Source: Desulforamulus reducens MI-1
GTDB lineage: Bacteria > Bacillota > Desulfotomaculia > Desulfotomaculales > Desulfotomaculaceae
Direction: 5' to 3'
NCBI RefSeq assembly: GCF_000016165.1
Contig: NC_009253.1
Coordinates: forward strand, 1,212,332-1,276,331
Length of the DNA: 64,000 nucleotides
Position numbers and translations under genes: made by a program. The number at the start of each line of letters is the position of its first letter. Position 1 is the first letter of the stretch. The notes beneath the pieces were generated by a model. That model worked only from the letters and a program-made list of their open reading frames with translations. It ran no database searches and was not told the origin of the DNA. Below, in pieces: positions 36,365 through 44,121 of the stretch.

Positions 36365-36541
36365 ATGTTAGCAGTTAGTTTCTTTTTTGTGTTAATGGGA
36401 GGAATCCTCATTTTTGTTGGTATCGTAGGGCTTTTTTTGCAATTTTTAACCAAGGAAAATACGGGGAGAAAAAAGTGGGTAATCTTATGGGCTGGGGGAA
36501 CTTTAAGTTTATTACTTGGCTTATTAATGGCAATGTCCTAA
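36365..36541 (+). CDS. Small two-span membrane protein
   Basis: A 58-residue protein, MLAVSFFFVLMGGILIFVGI... with two hydrophobic helices (residues 3-27 and 41-56) and a basic loop (TKENTGRKKW) between them. ATG follows AAGGAGCCAGGGA, and a long hairpin follows the stop. Small double-spanning proteins of this kind are common beside envelope genes; no family is recognised. It shares the terminator with the convergent LCP-like gene. Confidence 0.72.
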   Translation: MLAVSFFFVLMGGILIFVGIVGLFLQFLTKENTGRKKWVILWAGGTLSLLLGLLMAMS

Positions 36542-36546
36542 AACAG

Positions 36547-36579
36547 ATAAGTGCTTAACCCGGTGGGTCAAGCACTTAT
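36547..36579. terminator. Bidirectional terminator between convergent genes
   Basis: ATAAGTGCTT-A-ACCC pairs with GGGT-C-AAGCACTTAT (one A/C mismatch), 3-base loop. It contains the stop codon of the minus-strand gene. Confidence 0.8.
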
Positions 36580-37323
36580 TTCATTGATAATGTTCTTCCA
36601 GGTGGCAGGTTCTACATAGCGGTATCGACAGCCGTCTAAATAATAATCCTGCCCATACAACGCTTTTTTGGTAAGAATGGCTGGCCCTTGGTGACTAATT
36701 ACCCTGTAAAGCCTTAACATCATATTGGGGTGAATGTCACTATGTACCTCCGCGGTAAAAATCCATAATAGACGGGGAACTACTTTAATTTTGTTAGGCG
36801 AAATAATATTGGCGGCCATGGCCCGAAGAACATCCTGATCATCCTTACGGCGTTCGGTTCGCGTATCCTCAAAGGCACAAAGCAGAGTCGTTTTTCGGCC
36901 ATTAACGTTAAATGTTCCGACCAGTTCACTGGCCTGTTCAATAACAGGCTGATCAAAGGAGATATAGCCATTAATTTTAATTCCCAGAACACCTTCTAAT
37001 CGTTTCCTCAATCCATTCCTTCCTGTTTCCTCCCATACCAGACCAATGGTGGATGGTTCATTATTGCTCCCTGATAAGGAAGCAAAAACAGGGAGACTAA
37101 GAATGTTAATTTTACCTGTGTTAGAGTCAAAGGTCATCAGGGTTAGGGCCTTAAGAGTCTGGTGATCTGTCCAAAGGCACATGATATGAGTTTTATTCTG
37201 TTTTTCAGTTGCAGCTTCTGACAAGCTGGTCGGAGTAGGAATAATAGTAAAGACAATCACCCAAAGCGCCACTAATATTAGTATGGATAATTGTTTTAAT
37301 GAAAAAACAGCAAGACTTTTCAT
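36568..37323 (-). CDS. LCP (LytR-CpsA-Psr)-like exported protein, divergent
   Basis: A 251-residue protein with an N-terminal membrane/signal segment (residues 9-28) and an extracytoplasmic domain that resembles LCP proteins in outline: LKALTLMTFDSNTGKINILSLP, then GYISFDQPVIEQASELVG. The paired Asp/Arg catalytic residues of true LCP phosphotransferases are not obvious, so it may be a degenerate, non-catalytic relative. No good ribosome site precedes ATG 37323, so a different start is possible. Confidence 0.62.
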   Translation of the reverse strand: MKSLAVFSLKQLSILILVALWVIVFTIIPTPTSLSEAATEKQNKTHIMCLWTDHQTLKALTLMTFDSNTGKINILSLPVFASLSGSNNEPSTIGLVWEETGRNGLRKRLEGVLGIKINGYISFDQPVIEQASELVGTFNVNGRKTTLLCAFEDTRTERRKDDQDVLRAMAANIISPNKIKVVPRLLWIFTAEVHSDIHPNMMLRLYRVISHQGPAILTKKALYGQDYYLDGCRYRYVEPATWKNIINEISA

Positions 37324-37396
37324 AGTAGTTATTATGTAAAAAAATAAAAGTTAATATTCTGCTCTAAAAAAAGAATCAGCCTAGGGGTTGTCTAAA

Positions 37397-38248
37397 TTAA
37401 CTAGCAAAGTTTGATAGCTTATGGGCAAATACCTTCATTTCATCTGCTATTTGTCCTAACTGCTTGGTAGCCTCATCAACTTTGTCAGTGGTAGATTGTT
37501 GCATTTGAGCAATAGTTGCGGTTTCATCTATGCCAAGGATGATTGTTTTCATAGAATCTTCTATGTTTCCTAAAATATTACTGATTTTTTTGGCAGAAAC
37601 AACACTATCCTCAGCTAACTTTCGAACTTCATTGGCTACCACACCAAAGCCCCGGCCATGGTTGCCTGCTCTGGCGGCCTCAATGGCTGCATTAAGGCCA
37701 AGCAATTTTGTTTGATCAGCAACCTTTTTAATAAATTCAATCACTTCATCGGTATCATTAATGTGTTTTTCTGCCTGGAAGACGGCAGAATTTAATTTCT
37801 CACAATGGGTTTCTAATGCTCCAGTCACTGACTTGATGGCCGAGGGTACACTGTGTACAGTACTGTTTAATTCTTCTGCCATCGAGGCTAGCTGCTGTGC
37901 TTGACCTTTCAGTTCTTGTGCCGACTCCTCCTGTCCCCGGGCAACGGTGTACATAAGCTTAGAAATTACAGGATCGGCCAAGTGGGTAGTAGCTTGTTTA
38001 TGTTCTAAAATGGCTTGATTTACGGAGGCATTACCAGTAACATCTAAAACAACATCCAAATTGGCTGACTGAAGGAGTTGTTTAAAATCTAAAAACGTAG
38101 GGATACCTAATTCTTTGGCTACTGTAAAGGCAGGGGCATTTTCGTTGATGTCCGCTATACCGATTACAGTGATATCAGTGAGAGAGGACATTAAGCGAAG
38201 CATTGCTGAGCCACCTTGGCCACCTCCTACAATACCCACTTTAATCAA
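37397..38248 (-). CDS. Soluble chemoreceptor with N-terminal Rossmann-type domain
   Basis: A 283-residue protein without transmembrane segments. Residues 1-110 look like an NAD-binding oxidoreductase fold: [17 protein letters not shown], a beta strand IGIADIN, then [17 protein letters not shown]. Residues about 112-283 are a chemoreceptor signalling hairpin with [40 protein letters not shown] cytoplasmic receptor sensing a dinucleotide or redox state and signalling to CheA is the natural inference. The N-domain lacks a catalytic part, so it is not a dehydrogenase. TTG start behind AAGGGGGG. Confidence 0.85.
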   Translation of the reverse strand: MIKVGIVGGGQGGSAMLRLMSSLTDITVIGIADINENAPAFTVAKELGIPTFLDFKQLLQSANLDVVLDVTGNASVNQAILEHKQATTHLADPVISKLMYTVARGQEESAQELKGQAQQLASMAEELNSTVHSVPSAIKSVTGALETHCEKLNSAVFQAEKHINDTDEVIEFIKKVADQTKLLGLNAAIEAARAGNHGRGFGVVANEVRKLAEDSVVSAKKISNILGNIEDSMKTIILGIDETATIAQMQQSTTDKVDEATKQLGQIADEMKVFAHKLSNFAS

Positions 38249-38404
38249 TCTAAACCCCCCTTTTTTAACGATACTAAAATTATTCTCTTTTTATACAAAT
38301 TTTCCTACAATACAATTAAAAAAGTTTGTATATTTAAGATATAAAATTTTACAGATATATTAGGAATTTGATAAAGTAGTAAAAAGAAAAAAGGGAGTGA
38401 TTTT

Positions 38405-38962
38405 TTGGTCTATTGGGCAAGGGCAGGCAAGGAAAATACTCAAGCAACCATTGAGGCAGCATTAAACTATGCAAAGGATAAAGGAATCCATTATGTAGTT
38501 GTGGCATCCAGCACTGGTAACACGGCGGAAAAATTTATCGGCTGTGACAGAAGGGTTATATGTGTTACTTACCAGGCTGGATTTAAGGAACCTGGACAAC
38601 TTAGCATAAAGCCTGAGGTTAAAAAAAGATTACAACAGTCGGGGATTGATGTTTTGTCAACCACTCACCTGATGGCTGGTTTGGATAGAGCCCTTCGTTA
38701 CAAATTTCAAGGCATATATCCAACAGAGATTATGGCTTATACCCTAAGAATGTTTGGGCAGGGGGTTAAGGTCTGTGTAGAGGTAGCCGGGATGGCCCTT
38801 GATGCAGGTTTAATACCTTACGGTGAAGAGGTTGTGGTGGTTGCAGGCAGTGGTAAAGGAGCAGATACTGCATTGGCAATGGTACCAGCCCATTCACAAT
38901 TCTTCTTTGATACAAAGATTAAAGAAATTATCTGTAAGCCACGTGAGTTTGAACATCACTAA
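38405..38962 (+). CDS. Pyruvate-kinase C-terminal-domain-like protein
   Basis: A 185-residue stand-alone protein resembling the C-terminal (alpha/beta) domain of pyruvate kinase: NTQATIEAALNYAKDKGIHYVVVASSTGNTAEKF in outline (VVASSTGNTAEKF), VVVAGSGKGADTALAMVPAHS. No catalytic pyruvate kinase barrel is attached. Stand-alone members are frequent in Clostridia and their function is unknown. TTG start behind GGGAGTGA. Divergent from the chemoreceptor gene; a perfect terminator follows. Confidence 0.8.
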   Translation: MVYWARAGKENTQATIEAALNYAKDKGIHYVVVASSTGNTAEKFIGCDRRVICVTYQAGFKEPGQLSIKPEVKKRLQQSGIDVLSTTHLMAGLDRALRYKFQGIYPTEIMAYTLRMFGQGVKVCVEVAGMALDAGLIPYGEEVVVVAGSGKGADTALAMVPAHSQFFFDTKIKEIICKPREFEHH

Positions 38963-38988
38963 AAACAGGGAGAACCCCTGTTTTTAGG
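38961..38988 (+). terminator. Intrinsic terminator after the 38405 gene
   Basis: Perfect 10-bp stem AAAAACAGGG/CCCTGTTTTT with a 5-base loop, overlapping the stop codon. Confidence 0.85.
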
Positions 38989-39012
38989 TTGTTGTACTAC
39001 CTTTGTATTTGT

Positions 39013-39049
39013 GATTTCATTATCTCCGCTTGCGCTAGATAATGAAATC
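39013..39049. repeat. 13-bp perfect inverted repeat
   Basis: GATTTCATTATCT (39013-39025) and its complement (39037-39049) with an 11-base loop. It lies between the 38405 terminator and the small minus-strand gene and could end the latter's transcript. Confidence 0.5.
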
Positions 39050-39083
39050 CCTTTGCCTCCTTTTTCAAGGGAAAAAACATGTT

Positions 39084-39200
39084 TTATTTATGTTTATTTT
39101 TTTCAGGAGTCTGTAAAAAGTTATTGCGAAGAACTTTCCCGCTGGTAGCTCTGTAATTAATTCCGGCAAAGCCTTTTTCCATGGGTTTTTCTTTGTTCAT
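39084..39200 (-). CDS. 38-residue basic protein
   Basis: Minus-strand ORF MNKEKPMEKGFAGINYRATS..., 38 residues, ending TPEKNKHK. It is preceded by an excellent AAAAGGAGGGAAATAAA ribosome site and followed by a 13-bp hairpin, which argues for a real gene. The product is basic and hydrophilic with no Cys or membrane segment. Family not recognised. The 222 bases upstream to the VanW gene are AT-rich and show no other gene. Confidence 0.6.
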   Translation of the reverse strand: MNKEKPMEKGFAGINYRATSGKVLRNNFLQTPEKNKHK

Positions 39201-39422
39201 TTTATTTCCCTCCTTTTGCTTATTGTTTGTTTTTGTAGACAGAATTAGTCTTAGCTAAATTAACAAGATTTTGTTAATTTAGCTTTTTAGTAGATTTAAG
39301 CTAGAATTAAAAAAATTTTTTTCTTATAGTTAAAATACAGGAAAAACAGTAACTTTTTGTACTTTTTTGCGTCAGTTCTACTGAAATATTATTTAACTAG
39401 TCATTAAAGGAAGGTTTTAAGA

Positions 39423-40853
39423 ATGTCCAAGCAAGCCAGGGGTTATAAAATGGCAGGAAGAATTGTTCTGTTAGGTATAGTTGCTTTTTTTATAGGAGTA
39501 GCCGTAGCATTTTTTGAAATGGAAAGTGCAGAGGCCAGAAAAATACCTGCAGGTACGTATGTCCAGGGAGTTGAACTGTCTAACCTTGAAAAAAAGCAGG
39601 CAGAGCAAAGACTAGTGCAGATAGCAGAAAGTATCATGAACAGGCAAGCCACCCTGACTTATCAAGACAAATCTTGGACTTTTTCCTTACAACAACTTGG
39701 TGTGGTTGTTAATGTGGAAGACACTTTGTATAAGGCACTGCAGGGGAAAGAACATTCCTTCATAAAGGAAATTACTACCTATTTTTATCCAGAAAAAAAA
39801 GAAATTACTCTTACTATGGCAGTGAACAAAGAGAAACTAAAAACGGTACTGGCACCTATTTTTCAAACTATTGAGAGACCTGCCACCGATGCTGTGCTAA
39901 CAGTACTGGATAATGAAGAGATATTGGTAAAGCCAGATCAAAAGGGTATCAAGGTTGATGTAAAAAAATTATGTGAAGATCTATTAAAAGCCAGTGTAAA
40001 TCAGGAAAACCCGAGGGTGCAATTTAAAATTATAGAAACTTTTGCCGCTAAAACCCTAGCAGATATTCAAGGGTTGAATATCAATGGAAAGATTTCTAGC
40101 TTCACCACAAATTTTAACGGTAAGAATGTTAATCGCACTATCAATATAAGGACTGCAGCTAGGAAGATAGATGGTTTAATACTGGCTCCCGGAGAGGAGT
40201 TTTCTTTCAACAGGAGAGTGGGAGAACGGACAAGCAATGCTGGTTATCGACCCGCAGCGGTGATTGTAGGAAACAAATTCGATGATGCTCTGGGAGGTGG
40301 TATTTGTCAGGTATCAACTACACTTTATAACGCTATTTTACTAGCAAATCTAACTCCCAGTGAAAGACATAATCACTCTTTGGCCATTAGTTATGTTCCC
40401 CTGGGGCGGGATGCGGCGGTTGCCTGGGATTTCCTTGATTTTAAATTCAAAAATACTTTGCCGGGACATCTTTATCTGCGAACCATTGTTGGTAGAGATT
40501 ATATTACTGTTCAGGTTTATGGGGATGTCAATCAAAAAAGAGACATTCTTATTCGCAGTTGGGTAACGGAAATCATAGAACCAGATGTAAAAAAGGAAAC
40601 TGACCCTAAACTTCAGCCAGGTCAGGAAATTTTAATACAAGCCGGTTCTCCTGGTTTTAAGGCCCAGTCAGAACGGGTTATACGGGAAAAGGGTGTGGTT
40701 ATTAAAAGAGAAGCGTTACCCACCAGTTATTATCATGCCCGTGCAAAACAAGTGAAAGTTGGCCCTGAGCAAACAAACAAGCCAATGGGAGAAAACTCTG
40801 TGGAACAACAGGAACCGGAAATAGAAAAGAACCTTGCGCAAACTGAATCTTAA
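39423..40853 (+). CDS. VanW family protein with peptidoglycan-binding-like domain
   Basis: A 476-residue exported protein. N-terminal membrane anchor (residues 12-30), a putative peptidoglycan-binding domain (about 40-210, GVELSNLEKKQAEQRL typical of PG_binding_4), and a VanW domain (about 235-370) with FSFNRRVGERTSNAGYRPA, GGGICQVSTTLYNA and ERHNHSLAISYVPLGRDAAVA in outline. A G5-like region and a Gln/Glu-rich tail follow. VanW-type proteins are common in spore-formers; the reaction is unknown. ATG behind AAAGGAAGG. Confidence 0.9.
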   Translation: MSKQARGYKMAGRIVLLGIVAFFIGVAVAFFEMESAEARKIPAGTYVQGVELSNLEKKQAEQRLVQIAESIMNRQATLTYQDKSWTFSLQQLGVVVNVEDTLYKALQGKEHSFIKEITTYFYPEKKEITLTMAVNKEKLKTVLAPIFQTIERPATDAVLTVLDNEEILVKPDQKGIKVDVKKLCEDLLKASVNQENPRVQFKIIETFAAKTLADIQGLNINGKISSFTTNFNGKNVNRTINIRTAARKIDGLILAPGEEFSFNRRVGERTSNAGYRPAAVIVGNKFDDALGGGICQVSTTLYNAILLANLTPSERHNHSLAISYVPLGRDAAVAWDFLDFKFKNTLPGHLYLRTIVGRDYITVQVYGDVNQKRDILIRSWVTEIIEPDVKKETDPKLQPGQEILIQAGSPGFKAQSERVIREKGVVIKREALPTSYYHARAKQVKVGPEQTNKPMGENSVEQQEPEIEKNLAQTES

Positions 40854-40879
40854 AAGATCACTGGCAGCGATCTTTTTTT
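40852..40879 (+). terminator. Terminator after the VanW gene
   Basis: AAAAGATC and GATCTTTTTTT pair around a 9-base loop, overlapping the stop codon. Confidence 0.75.
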
Positions 40880-40881
40880 AA

Positions 40882-40994
40882 GCATATCGAAAAGCTTATA
40901 CTTTCTGACATGCCATAAGGGCAACGAAGTCTTACGCTGTCGCCTAAAGGCTCTCCAGACCTATAGGATATGGCGTAAGCTAAGTTTTCTTTCT
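40882..40994. repeat. Dispersed intergenic repeat, copy D (long subtype)
   Basis: GCATATCGAAAAG followed by CTTTCTGACATGCC gives a partly paired first hairpin. The middle GTCGCCTAAAGGCTCTC and right end CCTATAGGATATGGCGTAAG, then CTAAGTTTTCTTTCT match copy A at most positions. It lies directly behind the VanW terminator. Confidence 0.75.
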
Positions 40995-41113
40995 CAGATG
41001 TACAAAAACGTACTTGGTAACAATCCATATATTTTGTTACAATAAAAGATAAAACTTTGGTTTCATTTTGCTTAACAATATTAAACAATTTACACAAAAA
41101 TTGGGAGGAAAAC

Positions 41114-42637
41114 ATGTCCAGGAATATCGGGATTATTGATCTTGGTTCTAACTCAATACGTCTTATTCTTATGAAAATCGGTAATAACGATTCCTATAAA
41201 CTTTTGGATGAAATAAAAGAGACTGCAAGAATAGGGGAAAATATGGGCCCTGAAAGGGTTATCAAGAAACCTGCCAGGGATAGAGCCATTCAAACCATTC
41301 GATTGTTTCAAAAATTTTGTCGGGCCAACCAGGTTGATAGCATTTATGGTGTAGCAACTGCTGCCATACGGAATGCAGTAAATGGTAATGAGGCTTTAGA
41401 AACTATTATGAGGGAAACGGGAGTATCCTTCAGAATTCTTTCGGATTCTGAAGAAACTCGCTACGTATACTTGGGTGTTGTTAATAGTCTTGAGTTTAAT
41501 GACGTTCTGATTGTAGATATTGGGGGTGGCAGCACCGAGTTAATCCTCTGCCGTGATCGTAAAATCATCCATTGGACCAGTCTTCCCATCGGTACCGTAA
41601 ACCTTACGGAAACCTATTTATCCACACCAATACCTGATCCTGAACAAATTATTAAGTTAGAAAGACTTTTAAAAGAACAGTTTGCAACGGTTCCTTGGTT
41701 AGAATCCACCCGAGGCATAGAGATTATTGGTGTAGGAGGGACTTTCCGTAACTTGGGACGGATTGATCGCAAACGTACACGATATAGTTTAAACCTATTG
41801 CACAACTATAGGATACATTCCGAACGGGTTAAGGAGATTTATAAGCAACTTCAAAGCATATCTGTTGAGGAACGTAAGGGGATTCCGGGCTTATCAAAAG
41901 AAAGGGCCGACATTATTGTTGGTGGCTTAGCCATTATTTCTAAACTAATTGAGCATATTGGAGGACCCGGTGTTCGTATTAGTGGATTAGGTCTACGTGA
42001 AGGGGTCTTTTATGATTATTTGTTTAAGGATTGGCCGGAGCCAATTGTTAATAATGTAACTGAGCATAGTGTACAAAACTTTATGGACTTATACCAGGTT
42101 AGAAGGTACCATGCAGAACATGTTGCCAAACTATCCCTTTCATTGTTTGATCAATTGAAGCCATTGCATGGTTATGGGTTGTGGGAGAGAAAAATACTTC
42201 GCATAGCTGCGCTGCTTCACGACGTCGGGAATACAGTAAGCTACTACAATCACCATAAACATACCATGTATGTGCTATTAAACTCGAGACTTAATGGATT
42301 GTCCCACCGAGAACTGGTTTTGGTATCCCTAATTGCTGCCAGCCACGGCAAGGTAGATCTGAAATTTAAACTTCAACAGCACTCTGATGTATTATTTCCG
42401 CAGGATGGAATCCTCGTTCGCAGATTAGGGGTGCTGGTTCGCATGGCAGAAAATTTGGATAGAACAGAAGCGGGAGTCATTGAAGATGTCATTTGCACCA
42501 TTAAAGAAAAAGAGGTGCAAATTGATTGTGTAACTGCGGAAAATGCAGACTTAGAGATTCGAGAACTTTATAAGAAAGTAACGAACTTTAATAAGGTTTT
42601 TGGAAGAAAATTTAAATTTCCCAAAGAAGAGATTTAA
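41114..42637 (+). CDS. ppx: Exopolyphosphatase / pppGpp phosphatase family with HD domain
   Basis: A 507-residue Ppx/GppA protein. The ASKHA phosphatase domain (residues 1-300) has GIIDLGSNSIRLILM, GVATAAIRN, LIVDIGGGSTELILC and GVGGTFRNLGRI; a C-terminal HD-type domain (about 325-500) has RYHAEHVAKL and LLHDVGNTVSYYNHHKH in outline. It hydrolyses polyphosphate or pppGpp; which is not decided by sequence. ATG 41114 follows GGGAGGAAAAC; the frame is open 19 codons upstream without a site. Confidence 0.92.
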   Translation: MSRNIGIIDLGSNSIRLILMKIGNNDSYKLLDEIKETARIGENMGPERVIKKPARDRAIQTIRLFQKFCRANQVDSIYGVATAAIRNAVNGNEALETIMRETGVSFRILSDSEETRYVYLGVVNSLEFNDVLIVDIGGGSTELILCRDRKIIHWTSLPIGTVNLTETYLSTPIPDPEQIIKLERLLKEQFATVPWLESTRGIEIIGVGGTFRNLGRIDRKRTRYSLNLLHNYRIHSERVKEIYKQLQSISVEERKGIPGLSKERADIIVGGLAIISKLIEHIGGPGVRISGLGLREGVFYDYLFKDWPEPIVNNVTEHSVQNFMDLYQVRRYHAEHVAKLSLSLFDQLKPLHGYGLWERKILRIAALLHDVGNTVSYYNHHKHTMYVLLNSRLNGLSHRELVLVSLIAASHGKVDLKFKLQQHSDVLFPQDGILVRRLGVLVRMAENLDRTEAGVIEDVICTIKEKEVQIDCVTAENADLEIRELYKKVTNFNKVFGRKFKFPKEEI

Positions 42638-42654
42638 TTTTAGAAAAGATATAG

Positions 42655-42822
42655 AAAGGAAGTCCTCCGAATAGGATAGTGGTATAACAGAGGTAAATAC
42701 CATAAGTAACTGCCCATGAGTTAAATTGCAGTATATGAACGGTAGTAATGGACTATGGGCATATTTAAATTTGCTGCTGCAGAACGCTGGGTTAATCTCG
42801 AAAAACAGAGAGGAGTGGGTGC
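42655..42822 (+). ncRNA. Unassigned structured leader RNA candidate
   Basis: A 168-base non-coding stretch with several helices: TGGTAT/ATACCA (near 42677 and 42699), TGCCCAT/ATGGGCA (near 42711 and 42757), TCTC/GAGA (near 42797 and 42809), and TCCTC near the start able to close with GAGGA near the end. It leads directly into a 25-codon membrane peptide and a terminator. I could not match it to a riboswitch or 6S RNA I know. It may be a riboswitch, a small RNA, or an ordinary leader. Confidence 0.4.
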
Positions 42823-42828
42823 CACTAC

Positions 42829-42906
42829 ATGTGGCTGGTTCTTGGATTATTCTTGAGCCTGATATTGTGTCTAAAGATAGTACTAACAGAAGTTAAGAAA
42901 AATTAA
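42829..42906 (+). CDS. 25-residue hydrophobic membrane peptide
   Basis: ATG at 42829 opens a 25-codon frame: a single hydrophobic helix (MWLVLGLFLSLILCLKIVL) followed by TEVKKN. The composition is that of a one-span membrane peptide with a basic cytoplasmic end. AGAGGAGTGG lies 13 bases upstream, further than usual. A terminator follows 13 bases after the stop. It resembles small accessory subunits of transporters or toxins in size only; family not recognised. Confidence 0.5.
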   Translation: MWLVLGLFLSLILCLKIVLTEVKKN

Positions 42907-42919
42907 CTGGTTTTTATAT

Positions 42920-42942
42920 TGCGGTTTATACCGCATTTTTTA
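42920..42942 (+). terminator. Intrinsic terminator after the 25-residue peptide
   Basis: Stem TGCGGT/ACCGCA with loop TTAT, then seven T. Confidence 0.85.
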
Positions 42943-43012
42943 TTGGCGTATCAGATATCTTATAACGTTATCAAAGAATAAAGATTAGTTTTAAGTAAAA
43001 GGAAGGATTTAT

Positions 43013-43807
43013 ATGAAGTTTACAGTGGCAAGTTTTAATGTTAACTCAATCCGTAGCCGTAAGGAATTACTTTTGGAATGGCTTTTAACAAATTGTCCGG
43101 ATGTTATTTGCTTGCAAGAAACGAAGGTAAGGGATATAGATTTTCCGGAGGATTTTTTTAAGGAGAAAGGTTTTCATGCCATATATAAAGGCCAAAAATC
43201 CTATAATGGTGTGGCAATCTTAAGCCCACATCCAATAACCCCTTTAAACAGTGATCTGGGGGATGTTGCAGAACCAGGGGAAGCAAGGCTTCTTGCAGCC
43301 TCGGTTAAAGGAATTCCGATCATTAACACCTATATTCCCCAGGGACAAGCAGTAAACAGCCCCAAATTTTCTTATAAACTATCTTGGATTAAGTCCATGA
43401 GAGACTACTTTAACACAAATTATTTATCAACTTTACCACTTCTTTGGATGGGTGATTTTAATGTAGCACCGGAGCCTAAAGATGTTCATGACCCAAAAAG
43501 GTTGTATGGTAAAGTGGGTTTTCATCCAGAGGAACATCTGGCCTTACAATATGTAAAGGAATGGGGATTTCAGGATGTGTTTCGTATGCATGAACCGGAG
43601 GCAGGTCATTTTACCTTTTGGGACTACAGAATACCTAAAGGGGTCGAACGGAATTTAGGCTGGCGTATTGATCATATTTGGGCCACAGAGTCCCTAGCAA
43701 AGCGATCCACCAGAGCTTGGATTGATATGGAACCAAGACGCCGGGAAAAACCTTCCGACCATACCTTGATTCTAGCAGAATTTGAACTGTCAGGGGAAAG
43801 CATCTAA
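43013..43807 (+). CDS. xth: Exodeoxyribonuclease III
   Basis: A 264-residue endonuclease/exonuclease/phosphatase-fold enzyme for AP-site repair. Catalytic motifs: FNVNSIRSR, CLQETKV (metal-binding Glu), NTYIPQG, WMGDFNVAP (Asp/Asn), WRIDHIWAT and PSDHTLI (Asp-His). Length fits ExoIII/XthA. ATG behind AAAGGAAGG. It stands alone between terminators. Confidence 0.93.
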   Translation: MKFTVASFNVNSIRSRKELLLEWLLTNCPDVICLQETKVRDIDFPEDFFKEKGFHAIYKGQKSYNGVAILSPHPITPLNSDLGDVAEPGEARLLAASVKGIPIINTYIPQGQAVNSPKFSYKLSWIKSMRDYFNTNYLSTLPLLWMGDFNVAPEPKDVHDPKRLYGKVGFHPEEHLALQYVKEWGFQDVFRMHEPEAGHFTFWDYRIPKGVERNLGWRIDHIWATESLAKRSTRAWIDMEPRRREKPSDHTLILAEFELSGESI

Positions 43808-43952
43808 GTTTGACTTTTGTATTAACCCCAATGATAATCCTTCTTGTTAAAATAATTTATACTAAAGGAAGGAAAAAAATACATTTTGTCGAATCGAAAT
43901 AACAAATAGGTATAAATTACCAAAATATTTGTATCTGTCAATAAAACTTAAC

Positions 43953-44027
43953 AAACAGGGCAAACCTGGTGAAAGTCAGGGACGCAAAGCCATGGGTCTA
44001 AAGCGAATGCCAGGACGGCTAGGCTAC
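43953..44027 (+). ncRNA. Cyclic di-GMP-I riboswitch (GEMM-I)
   Basis: The aptamer signature is clear: ACAGGGCAAACC, then GAAA loop-type TGGTGAAAGTCA, GGGACGCAAAGCC, GGGTCTAAAGCG, and the closing GCCAGGACGGCTAGGCT. It is followed at once by an intrinsic terminator (44031) and then the chemoreceptor at 44122. Class I aptamers bind c-di-GMP and here would change readthrough of the terminator; whether binding turns the gene on or off cannot be read from the sequence. Confidence 0.93.
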
Positions 44028-44030
44028 TAA

Positions 44031-44064
44031 AATACACCAAATTATTTTATGGTGTATTTTTTTT
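44031..44064 (+). terminator. Terminator of the c-di-GMP riboswitch
   Basis: Perfect 9-bp stem AATACACCA/TGGTGTATT, 10-base loop, eight T. It lies 4 bases behind the aptamer, so it is the expression platform. Confidence 0.88.
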
Positions 44065-44121
44065 ATTATTAATTTTTGCCAGACAAAATGAAGGATTAAA
44101 ATTAAGGGGAGGATATCTTGC

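Noticed and set aside
42655-42822. Assignment as 6S RNA
   Set aside because: A closing stem and internal helices are possible, but I could not identify the conserved central bubble; left unassigned.
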